DNA from: Novosphingobium taihuense
GTDB taxonomy: Bacteria > Pseudomonadota > Alphaproteobacteria > Sphingomonadales > Sphingomonadaceae
Direction: 5' to 3'
Assembly: GCF_007830315.1 (NCBI RefSeq)
Contig: NZ_VLKJ01000017.1
Coordinates: 1-52,114 of the forward strand
Length of the DNA: 52,114 nucleotides
Position 1 is the stretch's first letter, and each line of letters begins with the position of its first letter. The notes under the pieces are model-generated. The model saw only the letters and a list, made by a program, of their open reading frames with translations, had not been told where the DNA came from and ran no database searches. Below, in pieces: positions 32,370 to 40,949 of the stretch. The position numbers and the translations under genes are program-made.

Positions 32370-34003
32370 TTGATCAGATACGGCTTGTCGCGCCGGACGA
32401 ACTGCGGCGCGGTCGAACCGGCGGCGGCCTGCGAGGTCTTCTTGATGAACTCAACGTAGACTTCGCCTTCCTGGGTGAAATCGACCTGAGTGCCGGACGC
32501 ATCCAGCCCCGTTCGCCTGAGCGAGGGTTCTACAAGGAAAAGGTCAACAAAGGTTATCGGCGAGACGGTTGCGCTTGTCGTGCTGGAAAGCCCGGCGCAG
32601 TTGACCACGGCTGCGGAGAGAATCCGGCGATCGGGGCGCGAAGCGCTGGGTGCGAGGCCCGTCTTGCACACCGGCCCCGAATAGCGGGCGAAATAGTCGG
32701 TCTTCGTGCTCTTACCAGGACCCGGATAACTTTCCGATCCCTTGACGCCGACGGAGCTCAACTTGCCGGTGTCACGCTCCCACTTGTAAACTTCATAGCG
32801 CGTCGGCGCTGCCTTCCCATTCACGTTGTTGGCATAGGCCGTGCCGAAGTTCGAGCGCCAATAGGCCTGGATATCCCAGGTGCCGTTGCCGATCCTGCCA
32901 AACGACGTGACACCGCCCGGGTAGGCATGAACCAGATCGCGTGGCAGCCCCATGGCGGACGGCGTGACAGTGCTGGCCAGCGCGGTTGCCGAGGTTGGGC
33001 GATAGGCGTTCTTCGGGAACTGCCAGCCCTGACCCGCGCCACCGGTGCCGTTGTTGGGCGCCCAGCAGCTTTGTGCCGAGAGCGGCGCAACTTCGGGCGA
33101 ACTGCTGGCGTTGTTCAGAACCTGCACCAGTTCCTTGCGGACATTGTCCGAGGGCGAGCACAAGCCCTGATCATAACACTTGATCGGGTCGGACTTGTCG
33201 TAAATGTCGAAGCGGGTGTTGAGGGCGGTGACGACCGGCGGAATGTCGGTGTTCTCGGGCGACTGGCTCGACGTCTTCGGGGAATCGATCGAGATGCAGT
33301 CCCCGGGAATGGCGTTGAAGCCCATCAGCGCGGCCAGCTTCTGCTTCAGTGCACTGAGGCCTGCGAAATTCGCGCCGCTGAAATCTAGGAAGGCGAGGCT
33401 GCCCGGCCCGCCCTGCACGTTGCTGATGTTCAATGCGAGTCCCTGCCCGGGCGTCAGGTTCCAGACGTTGGGATCGGGCGATGGATTGCACATCAGCACT
33501 GGCGGCACGCCGCAGATGCTGGAACTCAGCCCGGCAACCGCCGATGCGGTGATGTCTGGCGAGGTGAACAGACCAACCAGCGGCGTCAGCGTGTAGCGCG
33601 CCCTGCGGGTGCTGAGATTTACGCGAACGAAGCGCGCCGCGGCGTCGCTTGTGGCTTCGGGCGTGCCCGCTTCTGCGGCTGTGCGCGATGCGTAGAACGT
33701 GGTGTTGGCGACGATGAGCTTGCGCGCATCGGCAGCGTCACTGGCGAAGATGGTGCGGTTTTCAACCAGATTTCCGGCGGCCGTGGTGGCAAGGTTGCGC
33801 GCATCGGCCTGACCGTTCAACTGCGTTACCGCTGCGAGCGCTGCCTGGTCTGCGGCGTTCTGGAGTTCGGTGTCGAGACTGGCCAGCTGGGCATAGTCAT
33901 ATCCGAAGCCTGCCATCGCCAGGACCGAAAACAGCGCGATGACATACATCGGCGCGATTGCGCCTTCAGTGTCGGCAACGAATCCGGATAGAGGCCGAGG
34001 CAC
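32366..34003 (-). CDS. tadG: TadG-like pilus assembly protein
   Basis: This 545-residue protein begins with a TadG-type N-terminus: ADTEGAIAPMYVIALFSVLAMAGFGYDYAQ, a single membrane segment, followed by LNTELQNAADQAALAA-like sequence. The large remainder is periplasmic, with several cysteines and many Asn/Ser/Gly-rich loops. I see no von Willebrand A motif (DxSxS), unlike many TadG proteins. It lies upstream of tadE and tadF, whereas TadG often comes last. GTG start. Confidence 0.8.
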   Translation of the reverse strand: MPRPLSGFVADTEGAIAPMYVIALFSVLAMAGFGYDYAQLASLDTELQNAADQAALAAVTQLNGQADARNLATTAAGNLVENRTIFASDAADARKLIVANTTFYASRTAAEAGTPEATSDAAARFVRVNLSTRRARYTLTPLVGLFTSPDITASAVAGLSSSICGVPPVLMCNPSPDPNVWNLTPGQGLALNISNVQGGPGSLAFLDFSGANFAGLSALKQKLAALMGFNAIPGDCISIDSPKTSSQSPENTDIPPVVTALNTRFDIYDKSDPIKCYDQGLCSPSDNVRKELVQVLNNASSSPEVAPLSAQSCWAPNNGTGGAGQGWQFPKNAYRPTSATALASTVTPSAMGLPRDLVHAYPGGVTSFGRIGNGTWDIQAYWRSNFGTAYANNVNGKAAPTRYEVYKWERDTGKLSSVGVKGSESYPGPGKSTKTDYFARYSGPVCKTGLAPSASRPDRRILSAAVVNCAGLSSTTSATVSPITFVDLFLVEPSLRRTGLDASGTQVDFTQEGEVYVEFIKKTSQAAAGSTAPQFVRRDKPYLIK

Positions 34004-34018
34004 GTTCCGGCACCCCCC

Positions 34019-34324
34019 TCAGTTTCCGCCGCCGGAATTGCCGCCGCCGCCACCGCCGTTGCCACCGCCCTGGCTGAGGTCTGAAGTCTTCACCCTTTCA
34101 GGCTTCTTCACCTTGTCGGTGCGGTAACGTTCGATTGCGGCTGCAGCCAGTACGCCGCTCGTAGTCGGATCGGCGTATTCATAGACCGGTGCCGGATCGA
34201 TGATCTGGGCGCGCAGCGTGCGATTGGTGGCTTCGCCCAGCGCCATTTCGCCGCCATCGGTGACACAGCCACCGACCATCAGCACTGCTCCGAGGAGGCC
34301 GACGCGCAATGCCTCAATACGCAT
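34019..34324 (-). CDS. Short Gly-rich lipoprotein in the CpaD position
   Basis: This 101-residue protein has a lipoprotein signal ending MVGGC (Cys20 or so) and a short soluble part including ALGEATNRTLRAQIIDPAPVYEY. The tail is made of glycine, asparagine and serine. It lies directly after the secretin gene cpaC, where a CpaD lipoprotein of about 220 residues is usual. It could be a reduced CpaD-like pilotin; no clear similarity proves this. A strong AAGGAG six bases before the ATG supports the start, which lies inside the end of cpaC. Confidence 0.75.
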   Translation of the reverse strand: MRIEALRVGLLGAVLMVGGCVTDGGEMALGEATNRTLRAQIIDPAPVYEYADPTTSGVLAAAAIERYRTDKVKKPERVKTSDLSQGGGNGGGGGGNSGGGN

Positions 34325-35846
34325 AGGAAGGCTCCTTCTTGGCAGGATCGGACGGGGTTTGCGCCGGAGCTTCGGCAGGCTTGGCGCTGCCAAGCCCCGG
34401 CGCTGCCGGCAGTTCGCGCTTGCGACCCGAAGTGCCCAGCAATGTCGATTCAAGACCGGACGGATCGGCAATCGCATCGGTCGGAAGGTGCACCTGATCC
34501 TCGGTCAGCGGCGATACGAGATGCGGCGTCACCACGATCAGCAGTTCGGTTTCGCCCTTCTTGAAGGCGTTGGACCGGAACAGGCTGCCAAGGATCGGGA
34601 TCGACCCCAGCAGCGGCACCTGATTGACCGTGGTCTGGAAGTCCTTCGAGATCAGGCCGGCAATCGCGAAGCTTTCCCCATCGCGCAGTTCGAGCGTGGT
34701 GCTGGCGCGGCGGGTGCGCAGGCCGGGGATCGAGATGTTGCCGACGGTGTAGGACGCCGAAGGATCGATCGCGCTCACTTCCGGTTCGACCAGAAGGTTG
34801 ATCGTCTTGTCGCCGAGCACTGTCGGGGTAAAGGCAAGGCCGACGCCGAAGGGCTTGAATTCAACGGTGATCGCCGCGCCATTGCCGCCAGCAGTGGCGC
34901 CTGCAGCGCCGCCCTGAATGACCGGGACCGGGAATTCGCCACCCGCCAGGAACGAGGCCTTCTGGCCTGAAAGCGCCAGCAGCGTGGGCTGCGCCAGGGT
35001 CTTGGACAGGCCCTTGGTTTCCAGAGCGTTCAGCACCGCATCGATGCTGAGGCTGCCGAGGCTGAAGCGGTTGCGGAAGATGCCGAAGGCGCCCGTGATC
35101 GAGCTGAGCTGGAGGATACCGCCGCTGGGCACGGTCGAGGTGACGGTGGTGCCGCCAACTGTCGTTGTAACGGTGCTCGGCTCACCCGGAACGAGCGATG
35201 CGCCCTTGCCCGTTGCCGAACTGAACGTGTTGCCGCTGGTGAAGCCTGACACGCCGATATCGAAGCCGGAAGAGCGGTTCACTTCGGCAAAGCGCACTTC
35301 GAGCATGACCTGCTGGCTCGATCCGAGGCCGATCAGGTTCACCACCTTGTCACCGGCATAGGTCCTGGCCAGTTGCACGGCGCGGTCAATCGCGCCGGGA
35401 TCGTTGACGAGGCCGGTGAGCACGATGGCATCGTTGGAAACGCCCGCCTTGATGTCCTCGCCCGGCACCAGCATGCGCAACTGGCCGGAAAGCGCATCGA
35501 CATCCGGCCCCACGGCCACGTCCATGATCGAAAGCACGCGCCCGGCGCCATCGATCAGCGTCAGGCTGGTGGTGCCGACCTTCTTGCCAAGGACATAGAC
35601 CGAGCGTTCGTTGATCGGCAGGACATCGGCAATGTCATCGTTGCCGATCAGCGCCTTGGCGATCATGCGATCGACATTGACGACCTGGCTCTTGTTCAGC
35701 GGAACCGTCAGCGTTCCGGCGTGGCGCGATACCGGCGGATAGGGCGGCGGGATCGGCTGCCCCTGTGCCACGGGAGCCAGACCTGCCAGCAGCAAGGCCG
35801 CAAGAGCGCTTGCGCCAGCGCGAAGGCGGTGCGCCTCAGAACGCAT
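34314..35846 (-). CDS. cpaC: Tad secretin CpaC/RcpA
   Basis: CpaC forms the outer-membrane ring through which the Flp pilus leaves the cell. The 510-residue protein has a signal peptide, a BON/pilus-assembly N-domain (with SQVVNVDRMIAKALIGNDDIADVLP) and the secretin domain (about 255-440, with VPLLGSIPILGSLFRS near its end). The C-terminal tail is Pro/Ala/Lys-rich. Two ATG codons (35858 and 35846) are possible; 35846 has GAGGT at good distance and is used. It overlaps cpaB by 11 bases. Confidence 0.93.
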   Translation of the reverse strand: MRSEAHRLRAGASALAALLLAGLAPVAQGQPIPPPYPPVSRHAGTLTVPLNKSQVVNVDRMIAKALIGNDDIADVLPINERSVYVLGKKVGTTSLTLIDGAGRVLSIMDVAVGPDVDALSGQLRMLVPGEDIKAGVSNDAIVLTGLVNDPGAIDRAVQLARTYAGDKVVNLIGLGSSQQVMLEVRFAEVNRSSGFDIGVSGFTSGNTFSSATGKGASLVPGEPSTVTTTVGGTTVTSTVPSGGILQLSSITGAFGIFRNRFSLGSLSIDAVLNALETKGLSKTLAQPTLLALSGQKASFLAGGEFPVPVIQGGAAGATAGGNGAAITVEFKPFGVGLAFTPTVLGDKTINLLVEPEVSAIDPSASYTVGNISIPGLRTRRASTTLELRDGESFAIAGLISKDFQTTVNQVPLLGSIPILGSLFRSNAFKKGETELLIVVTPHLVSPLTEDQVHLPTDAIADPSGLESTLLGTSGRKRELPAAPGLGSAKPAEAPAQTPSDPAKKEPSYAY

Positions 35847-36723
35847 CGTTGACCTCATAATCCGTGGGCTTTGCCTTGCGATAGACTGTCATGACCGGGC
35901 CCTGCGGACGGGGCGCCGGAGCCACTGCCGGAGCGGCGGGGCGCGGTGCGGCCGTGCGCTGGGGCGCAGATGCGGCAACGATCGGCCGCACGCCGATGCC
36001 GTTGGGCGAAATGTCACGCGGGGTGACGGTGGCGGGCTGGCCTTCAGGCGGCGCGCCGATGCGGCGCAGGGCAAGGCTGAGCGGCCCGAGTTCACGGGCG
36101 AGCGCAAGCTTCTGCGCGCCCAGCTGATCCACTTCGAGCGTGGCCGACCGGGCAACGGCGGGATCGGTCTTGCCGGGATCGGCCACCTGATCGATCGCCA
36201 GCACGCGTACGGCCTGCATGACCACGTCGGTCATCTTGTCATCGGAGCGGGCGTTTTCGCCGGGGATCTGCCGGGTCAACATCACGTCGACCATGTCACC
36301 GGGGCGGACGAAGCCTGCGACGCCGGAGATATCGTTGATCTGCACGGCCACGGCAAACTTGCCGGGCTGGAGATTGACGGAAAGGGTGGCGCGGCCATCG
36401 GCGCCGGAAACACGAGAGGCGAGCAGTGGCTCGCCCGGAACGATCGCTTGAAGAGCGACGCGGTTCTTCAACTGGTCAAGGCTCTTGAACGTGCCCTTGG
36501 GTAGGGAGATTTCCGGCCAGCCGACGATGCGGGTGTTGAGGCCGGTGATTTCGCCGCCGTAGGGAATGGGCTGTGTTGCAACCACGATGTTGGTCAGCCG
36601 CCCGGCGCGCGCCTCGGCCTCACTCCGGCTCTCGACGCCCGAAAGCACGATGTTGAGGAGATAGACGCCGACAAGCCCTATAACTACGGCTACGCCGACT
36701 GCGATTGCCCCGTTGCGATTCAC
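35836..36723 (-). CDS. cpaB: Tad pilus assembly protein CpaB/RcpC
   Basis: CpaB is a periplasmic or membrane-anchored protein of the Tad outer complex. The 295-residue protein has an N-terminal membrane anchor (about 7-27) and a SAF domain (about 45-105, with IVVATQPIPYGGEI). The CpaB-type region follows with QPGKFAVAVQINDISGVAGFVRPGDMVDVMLT. GTG start; the G-run GGGGGGG four bases upstream serves as ribosome site. It follows flp after 76 bases. Confidence 0.92.
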   Translation of the reverse strand: MNRNGAIAVGVAVVIGLVGVYLLNIVLSGVESRSEAEARAGRLTNIVVATQPIPYGGEITGLNTRIVGWPEISLPKGTFKSLDQLKNRVALQAIVPGEPLLASRVSGADGRATLSVNLQPGKFAVAVQINDISGVAGFVRPGDMVDVMLTRQIPGENARSDDKMTDVVMQAVRVLAIDQVADPGKTDPAVARSATLEVDQLGAQKLALARELGPLSLALRRIGAPPEGQPATVTPRDISPNGIGVRPIVAASAPQRTAAPRPAAPAVAPAPRPQGPVMTVYRKAKPTDYEVNDAF

Positions 36724-36743
36724 TCTACCCCCCCGGGATGATT

Positions 36744-36774
36744 ACGCAGGCCACACAAAAAGTGCGGCCTGCGT
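36744..36774 (-). other. Hairpin between flp and cpaB
   Basis: A perfect 9-bp stem (ACGCAGGCC 36744-36752 with GGCCTGCGT 36766-36774) lies between the pilin gene and cpaB. No T-run follows on the transcribed strand. It may stabilise a short flp mRNA or reduce read-through, giving more pilin than assembly proteins. Confidence 0.6.
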
Positions 36775-36799
36775 GAAGTCATTGCTCAGCGGATGCTGA

Positions 36800-37000
36800 T
36801 CAGCAGGTGGTAGCACCGTCAGCAGGTGCTGCGCAGCTGACGATCTTGTCGCCCGAAGTGCTCATACCGCTCTTCAGCTTGCCACCGAATGCAAATGCGC
36901 CGCCAGCAACCAACGCACCCATCACGCCGGTGAGGATCACGTATTCAGCAGCCGAAGCGCCCGATTCATCGCGAAGGAAGTTTGCAAAGAACTTGGTCAT
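36800..37000 (-). CDS. flp: Flp-family type IVb pilin
   Basis: This is the major Tad pilin, 66 residues. The leader FLRDESG is cut by CpaA after Gly14, giving a mature protein starting ASAAEY with Glu at +5 and Tyr at +6. A hydrophobic helix follows (about 20-40). The mature end has two cysteines, Cys56 and Cys66 (the last residue), which could form a disulphide loop. A good AGGGGAAA precedes the ATG. A perfect CtrA-type box lies 209 bases upstream. Confidence 0.96.
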   Translation of the reverse strand: MTKFFANFLRDESGASAAEYVILTGVMGALVAGGAFAFGGKLKSGMSTSGDKIVSCAAPADGATTC

Positions 37001-37208
37001 GGTATTTCCCCTAATGCCAAGGTGCGCCGCAATTGCGCCCCACCGTCAAGACTGGAAAGGCTCCGGCATCTATTTCCGGTTGGCCCTTTGCTCGCACCGC
37101 TTGATTTCAGTCCATTTCGGATCGATCCGGATCCGCATTACGTTCTGAAACGTTGCTGCTGCGATGAAGAAAAATTCAGTTAATCAGCGATCAGAGTCAA
37201 TGTGATTC

Positions 37209-37224
37209 TTAATAGATGGTTAAC
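37209..37224. promoter_or_regulatory. CtrA-type binding site upstream of flp
   Basis: TTAA-TAGATGG-TTAAC matches the CtrA consensus TTAA-N7-TTAAC exactly. A third, weaker half (TAAT, 37231-37234) follows with the same 7-base spacing. The site lies in the 350-bp AT-rich gap between flp (minus strand) and the gene at 37351 (plus strand), which holds no gene. Confidence 0.6.
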
Positions 37225-37350
37225 CGTTCATAATCAGATATTTAGCGGGCTGCTGGCGGATTTCGTGGTTAAAATTCGTCCGAAAATCAGACACTTTTCG
37301 TTGTCATGTGTGTTAACCTTGCATTCGCCACTCCCGGATAGAGTGAAAGC

Positions 37351-38226
37351 ATGACCGAAAAACCGAATCAGCAAAGCAACAGTGAAGAGCTTCTGCAGCA
37401 GCCAGGCGAACTTGGCCGCATGGTACTTTCGGCAAAAAACTTCCTTAAGTTAGTGGTCGAGCGCTTTACGGTAGCTCCCTCTCTTGTGACGAAGATCACA
37501 GCCTGGGCATGCCAGCGGGAGACTGCTATCATTGCGGCATGGGTGCTGCTGGTTGGCGGCGTTGCCGCGATAAAGGCAGCAAATCCGATCAACCCTCCGC
37601 GCGATGCCGCCGAAAGCATCGCCCTGCTGCTGCCTTTTCTCGTCGTGGCGGCAGCACCGGTGCTTGGCTATCGTTTGGGCACTTCGCTGTTCGCGTCGCG
37701 CCAACAGCCCGCGCTGCGCCTTGCCATCTATGGAAACTGGCGCCCCGCCACGCCCGCCGAACTGGGCAAGGGTGAACAGGGCTGGCGCAGCTTCGCCTGG
37801 TTCTCTCTCGTCAGCGGTATTTTGCTCAACGTGCCGTTCCGAGCCTTCGAATACTTGACGTCGATACCTGCCGTAACTTCGAATGACCCGATGTGGGCGC
37901 ACATCCTGCAGCGCGCCTTCACGATCGATTGTGCGCTGGCCTGCTTTGCCTATGCGATGTGCTTTGCCGCCGCTGTCCAGCGATCGCCGCTATTCGCACG
38001 CGCGCTCGTCGCGGCGTGGCTGATCGACGTAGCCCTCCAGGCTATGATCGCCGTGCAAGTCGGCCAAGCTCCGGGGATCCCGGCCTATCTGATCGAACCG
38101 ATGAACGCGCTGCTGGCGATGAACGTCAAGAAGGTCGCGATCAGCATCTCGATCTGGCTGCCTTACCTGCTGATCTCGGACAATCTCAATCTGCTGCTCC
38201 GCAAGCGAGTAAGACTGACGGCGTGA
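37351..38226 (+). CDS. Hypothetical inner-membrane protein
   Basis: I do not recognise a family. The 291-residue protein has a polar N-terminus (about 1-55) and about six hydrophobic segments (near 60-78, 90-108, 148-165, 185-210, 215-237 and 255-275). A polar loop GNWRPATPAELGKGEQGWR lies between segments two and three. It is divergent from flp and shares the CtrA-box intergenic region, so it may be controlled with the pilus. The upstream sequence GATAGAGTGAAAGC gives only a weak ribosome site. Confidence 0.7.
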   Translation: MTEKPNQQSNSEELLQQPGELGRMVLSAKNFLKLVVERFTVAPSLVTKITAWACQRETAIIAAWVLLVGGVAAIKAANPINPPRDAAESIALLLPFLVVAAAPVLGYRLGTSLFASRQQPALRLAIYGNWRPATPAELGKGEQGWRSFAWFSLVSGILLNVPFRAFEYLTSIPAVTSNDPMWAHILQRAFTIDCALACFAYAMCFAAAVQRSPLFARALVAAWLIDVALQAMIAVQVGQAPGIPAYLIEPMNALLAMNVKKVAISISIWLPYLLISDNLNLLLRKRVRLTA

Positions 38227-38264
38227 CGCGCTCCGGACTGGCGCTGATTTCATCGTAACCGCCT

Positions 38265-38672
38265 TTGGTCCTAGGCCAGGTTCAGGGGCCACCGGACCTT
38301 GTCGAGCGTGAGCTGTTCATCTATCCGGTGACCGACGATGTCTCGGACGATGCTTCGTACCAAGAGTTCGGCAGCGAGGTTGCGCTGGCGACGCCAAAGG
38401 AACCTGGCGGCAAGGGCCAGGGCAACAATCCTGAACAGCTGTTCGCCGCCGGATATGCCGCCTGCTTTCTCAGTGCGATGAAGCTCGTCGGCACGCAAGG
38501 CACGCACGCGGACAAAGGCTTTGGCTTGGCCGTGACCCTCGCCATCGCGCTCCCCGGGCTGGACACCGTCGAAGCTGAAGCCCTCGTTGCCGAAGCCGAC
38601 ACGGTATGCCCTTATTCCCATGCTGTGCGTGGGAATATCGAGGTCCGCCTTGAGGTGACGACCGAGGCGTGA
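38265..38672 (+). CDS. Ohr/OsmC-family protein, shortened
   Basis: This resembles organic hydroperoxide reductase Ohr, which uses two cysteines. Both are present: NPEQLFAAGYAACF (peroxidatic) and VCPYSHAVRGNIEV (resolving). But the usual N-terminal strand with YTATATATGG is absent. The middle reads MKLVGTQGTHADKGFGLAV, about 20 residues shorter than normal. No ATG starts the frame; a TTG (38265) or GTG (38328) would be needed. It may be a decaying gene or a shortened variant. Confidence 0.6.
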   Translation: MVLGQVQGPPDLVERELFIYPVTDDVSDDASYQEFGSEVALATPKEPGGKGQGNNPEQLFAAGYAACFLSAMKLVGTQGTHADKGFGLAVTLAIALPGLDTVEAEALVAEADTVCPYSHAVRGNIEVRLEVTTEA

Positions 38673-38726
38673 TGCGATGGTGAGCCACGGCCCGGTCAGC
38701 CGCACGACTGACCGGGCCGTCGCAAT

Positions 38727-39632
38727 TCATGCAGCTCTGGCCCGCGCCAGCTCACGAGCGAGCTCGACAAAAACCCTGAAGGCTGCCGGCGGATTGCGGC
38801 GGCTGGGATAATAAAGGCAAATCGGGGAAAGCGGCGGCGTCCACTCCTCGAGCAGCCGCACCAACCTTCCGGCCGCGATATCTTCGCGCACATCGGATTC
38901 CATGAAGAAACCGATCCCGACCGAAGCGAGCACCGCGATCCGTGCCAGACTGGCCTCGTCGAGCGTGAGCGGGCCATCGACATCCACCTGCAACGGTTGA
39001 CCATCAGCTTCGAACTGCCAGCGGAAAAGAGCGCCATTGGGCAGCCGCGTACGGATGCAGTCGTGCCCGGCGAGGTCTGCGGGAACACGCGGCTGGCCGC
39101 GCTCTGCAAGATAGGCGGGTGAGGCGACCACGGCATGATGACGCGCCGGTCCGAGCGGAATGGCAATCATGTCGCTGGGGACAAGGTTCTGGCTGCGGAT
39201 CCCGAAATCGAAACCATGGGCGACAATGTCCACGAGATTGCCCTCGGTCACCAGATCAATGCGGACCTGTGGGAAACGCTTCAGGCATTCGAGCACCAAG
39301 GGGCCGAGCACCTCGCGCCCGGCGGTGGCAAAGGTGTTGATGCGCAAGGTACCAGCGGGGGTATCCTGCTGCGAGCGAACTGTGTCGAGCGCCTGATGGA
39401 TGTCCGCTAGCGCGGGCGATACCTGTTCGATGAAGCGGCGCCCCGCATCCGTCAGCGCAACACTGCGCGTGGTGCGGTTGAACAGGCGCACGCCCAACTG
39501 GCTTTCCAGCTTGGCGATCATGTTGCTGAGCGCACTCGTCGACAAACCGAGATCGAGCGCGGCAGCGCGGAACGAGCCCCTTCGCCCAATAGCCAGGACC
39601 GCGTCGAAATCGCCGAGACTGTAGCTTCGCAT
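38727..39632 (-). CDS. LysR-type transcriptional regulator
   Basis: This 301-residue regulator has an N-terminal helix-turn-helix (GSFRAAALDLGLSTSALSNMIAKLE, about 18-42; wing RLFNRTTRSVALTDAG) and a substrate-binding domain (about 90-295). It belongs to the AaeR/DmlR-like group by its FNRTTRSVALT pattern. It is divergent from the NTF2-like/SDR pair across 106 bases, so it probably controls them. The inducer is unknown. Confidence 0.9.
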   Translation of the reverse strand: MRSYSLGDFDAVLAIGRRGSFRAAALDLGLSTSALSNMIAKLESQLGVRLFNRTTRSVALTDAGRRFIEQVSPALADIHQALDTVRSQQDTPAGTLRINTFATAGREVLGPLVLECLKRFPQVRIDLVTEGNLVDIVAHGFDFGIRSQNLVPSDMIAIPLGPARHHAVVASPAYLAERGQPRVPADLAGHDCIRTRLPNGALFRWQFEADGQPLQVDVDGPLTLDEASLARIAVLASVGIGFFMESDVREDIAAGRLVRLLEEWTPPLSPICLYYPSRRNPPAAFRVFVELARELARARAA

Positions 39633-39738
39633 TGTCCTGTAATCCGAAATAGCTCATCTCATTTTATCTCGCTTATGTGGACGATGTCAAAGCTCTATCA
39701 AGGTGTCGGGCACCAACTGACCCAACCGGAGAATGACC

Positions 39739-40068
39739 ATGAGCATCGATCTGCCTGATCCGATCGCCCGCTATTTCGCAGCTGACAAGCGTGGGAGTGC
39801 CGCATCACTGGCCACTTGCTTCTCCCCCGATGCAATCGTGATTGACGAGGGCAACACCTATGTCGGACTCGATGCGATCCGGCAGTGGATGACGAATGCC
39901 TCCACCCAATACACCTACACCGTCGAGCCGTTCGCTCTCGCGCATCACGATGACCGGATTGTCGTCACGAGCCGCCTGGTGGGCAATTTTCCCGGCAGTC
40001 CTGTGGATCTGCGCTATCGGTTCGCCATCGAGGGCGACCGAATCGCCGGACTGGAGATCGTCGCATGA
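39739..40068 (+). CDS. NTF2-like (SnoaL-type) small protein
   Basis: This 109-residue protein has the cone-like NTF2 fold pattern: IARYFAADKRGSAASLATCFSPDAIVIDEGNTYVGLDAIRQWM, followed by beta strands. Such proteins act as small isomerases, hydrolases or binding proteins; no active-site set proves activity here. GGAGA lies seven bases before the ATG at 39739, so that start is preferred over the one at 39733. It overlaps the SDR gene by ATGA. Confidence 0.85.
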   Translation: MSIDLPDPIARYFAADKRGSAASLATCFSPDAIVIDEGNTYVGLDAIRQWMTNASTQYTYTVEPFALAHHDDRIVVTSRLVGNFPGSPVDLRYRFAIEGDRIAGLEIVA

Positions 40069-40844
40069 GCCCGTTCCTGACGCTGGACGGCAAGCGCGCC
40101 CTCGTCACCTCCGGAACCCGGGGGGCAGGGGCCGCCACGGTTGCGCTGTTCGAGGAATTGGGCGCACGTGTGCTCACCACGGCGCGCAGCAAGCCCGCCG
40201 ACATGCCGGACTCGCAGTTCATTGCCGCCGACTTGACGACAACCGCAGGATGCGCCGCGGTGGCTGAAACGGTACTGGAGCGGCTCGGCGGGGTCGACAT
40301 CATCGTCCACATGCTGGGCGGCTCCTCCTCCCCGGCGGGTGGCTATCAAGCGCTCGGCGAGGCGCAGTGGCGAAGTGAGCTTGATCTCAATCTGATGCCC
40401 GCGGTTAGGCTCGATCGCGCGCTGGTACCTGCCATGACGGAGCGTGGCTACGGCGTGGTCATCCACGTTACATCCATCCAGAGCAAATTGCCGCTGCCCG
40501 ATGCGACTACCGCCTATGCGGCGGCTAAGGCGGCCTTATCCACATACAGCAAGAGCCTGTCCAAGGAAGTCGCGCCCCAAGGCGTGCGCGTGATGCGGGT
40601 GTCGCCCGGCTGGATTGAAACCGAATCCTCGGTCGATCTGGCCCGCCGTCTGGCCGCCGAGCACGGCGTCACCGTGGAGCAAGGCAGGCAGATGATCATG
40701 CAATCGCTCGGCGGCGTGCCGATAGGCCGTCCATCGAAACCCGAAGAGATCGCCAGCCTGATTGCCTTCCTCGCCTCAGATCGCGCCGGCACGATCACCG
40801 GCACCGAGTATGTGATCGATGGCGGGACCGTGCCGACTGCCTGA
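40065..40844 (+). CDS. Short-chain dehydrogenase/reductase
   Basis: This is a classical NAD(P)-dependent SDR, 259 residues. The cofactor loop is TSGTRGAGAA (about 15-24), a variant of TGxxxGxG. The active site has Ser in HVTSIQ and YAAAK (Tyr and Lys, about 154-158). The C-terminal GTEYVIDGG is typical. It is co-transcribed with the NTF2-like gene under a divergent LysR regulator. Substrate unknown. Confidence 0.92.
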   Translation: MSPFLTLDGKRALVTSGTRGAGAATVALFEELGARVLTTARSKPADMPDSQFIAADLTTTAGCAAVAETVLERLGGVDIIVHMLGGSSSPAGGYQALGEAQWRSELDLNLMPAVRLDRALVPAMTERGYGVVIHVTSIQSKLPLPDATTAYAAAKAALSTYSKSLSKEVAPQGVRVMRVSPGWIETESSVDLARRLAAEHGVTVEQGRQMIMQSLGGVPIGRPSKPEEIASLIAFLASDRAGTITGTEYVIDGGTVPTA

Positions 40845-40949
40845 TTGATGTTCGACTGCATGACGCGATCACGGCAGTCGCTCGCTGCGACCCACGAGGT
40901 TCCGGCGAAAATGCTGCCGAGTGGCCAGCCGGTCGAATATTGCGTCAGG

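Noticed and set aside
35836..35858. cpaC start at 35858
   Set aside because: It is possible, but the ATG at 35846 has a well-spaced GAGGT, while 35858 has none and would lengthen the overlap with cpaB.
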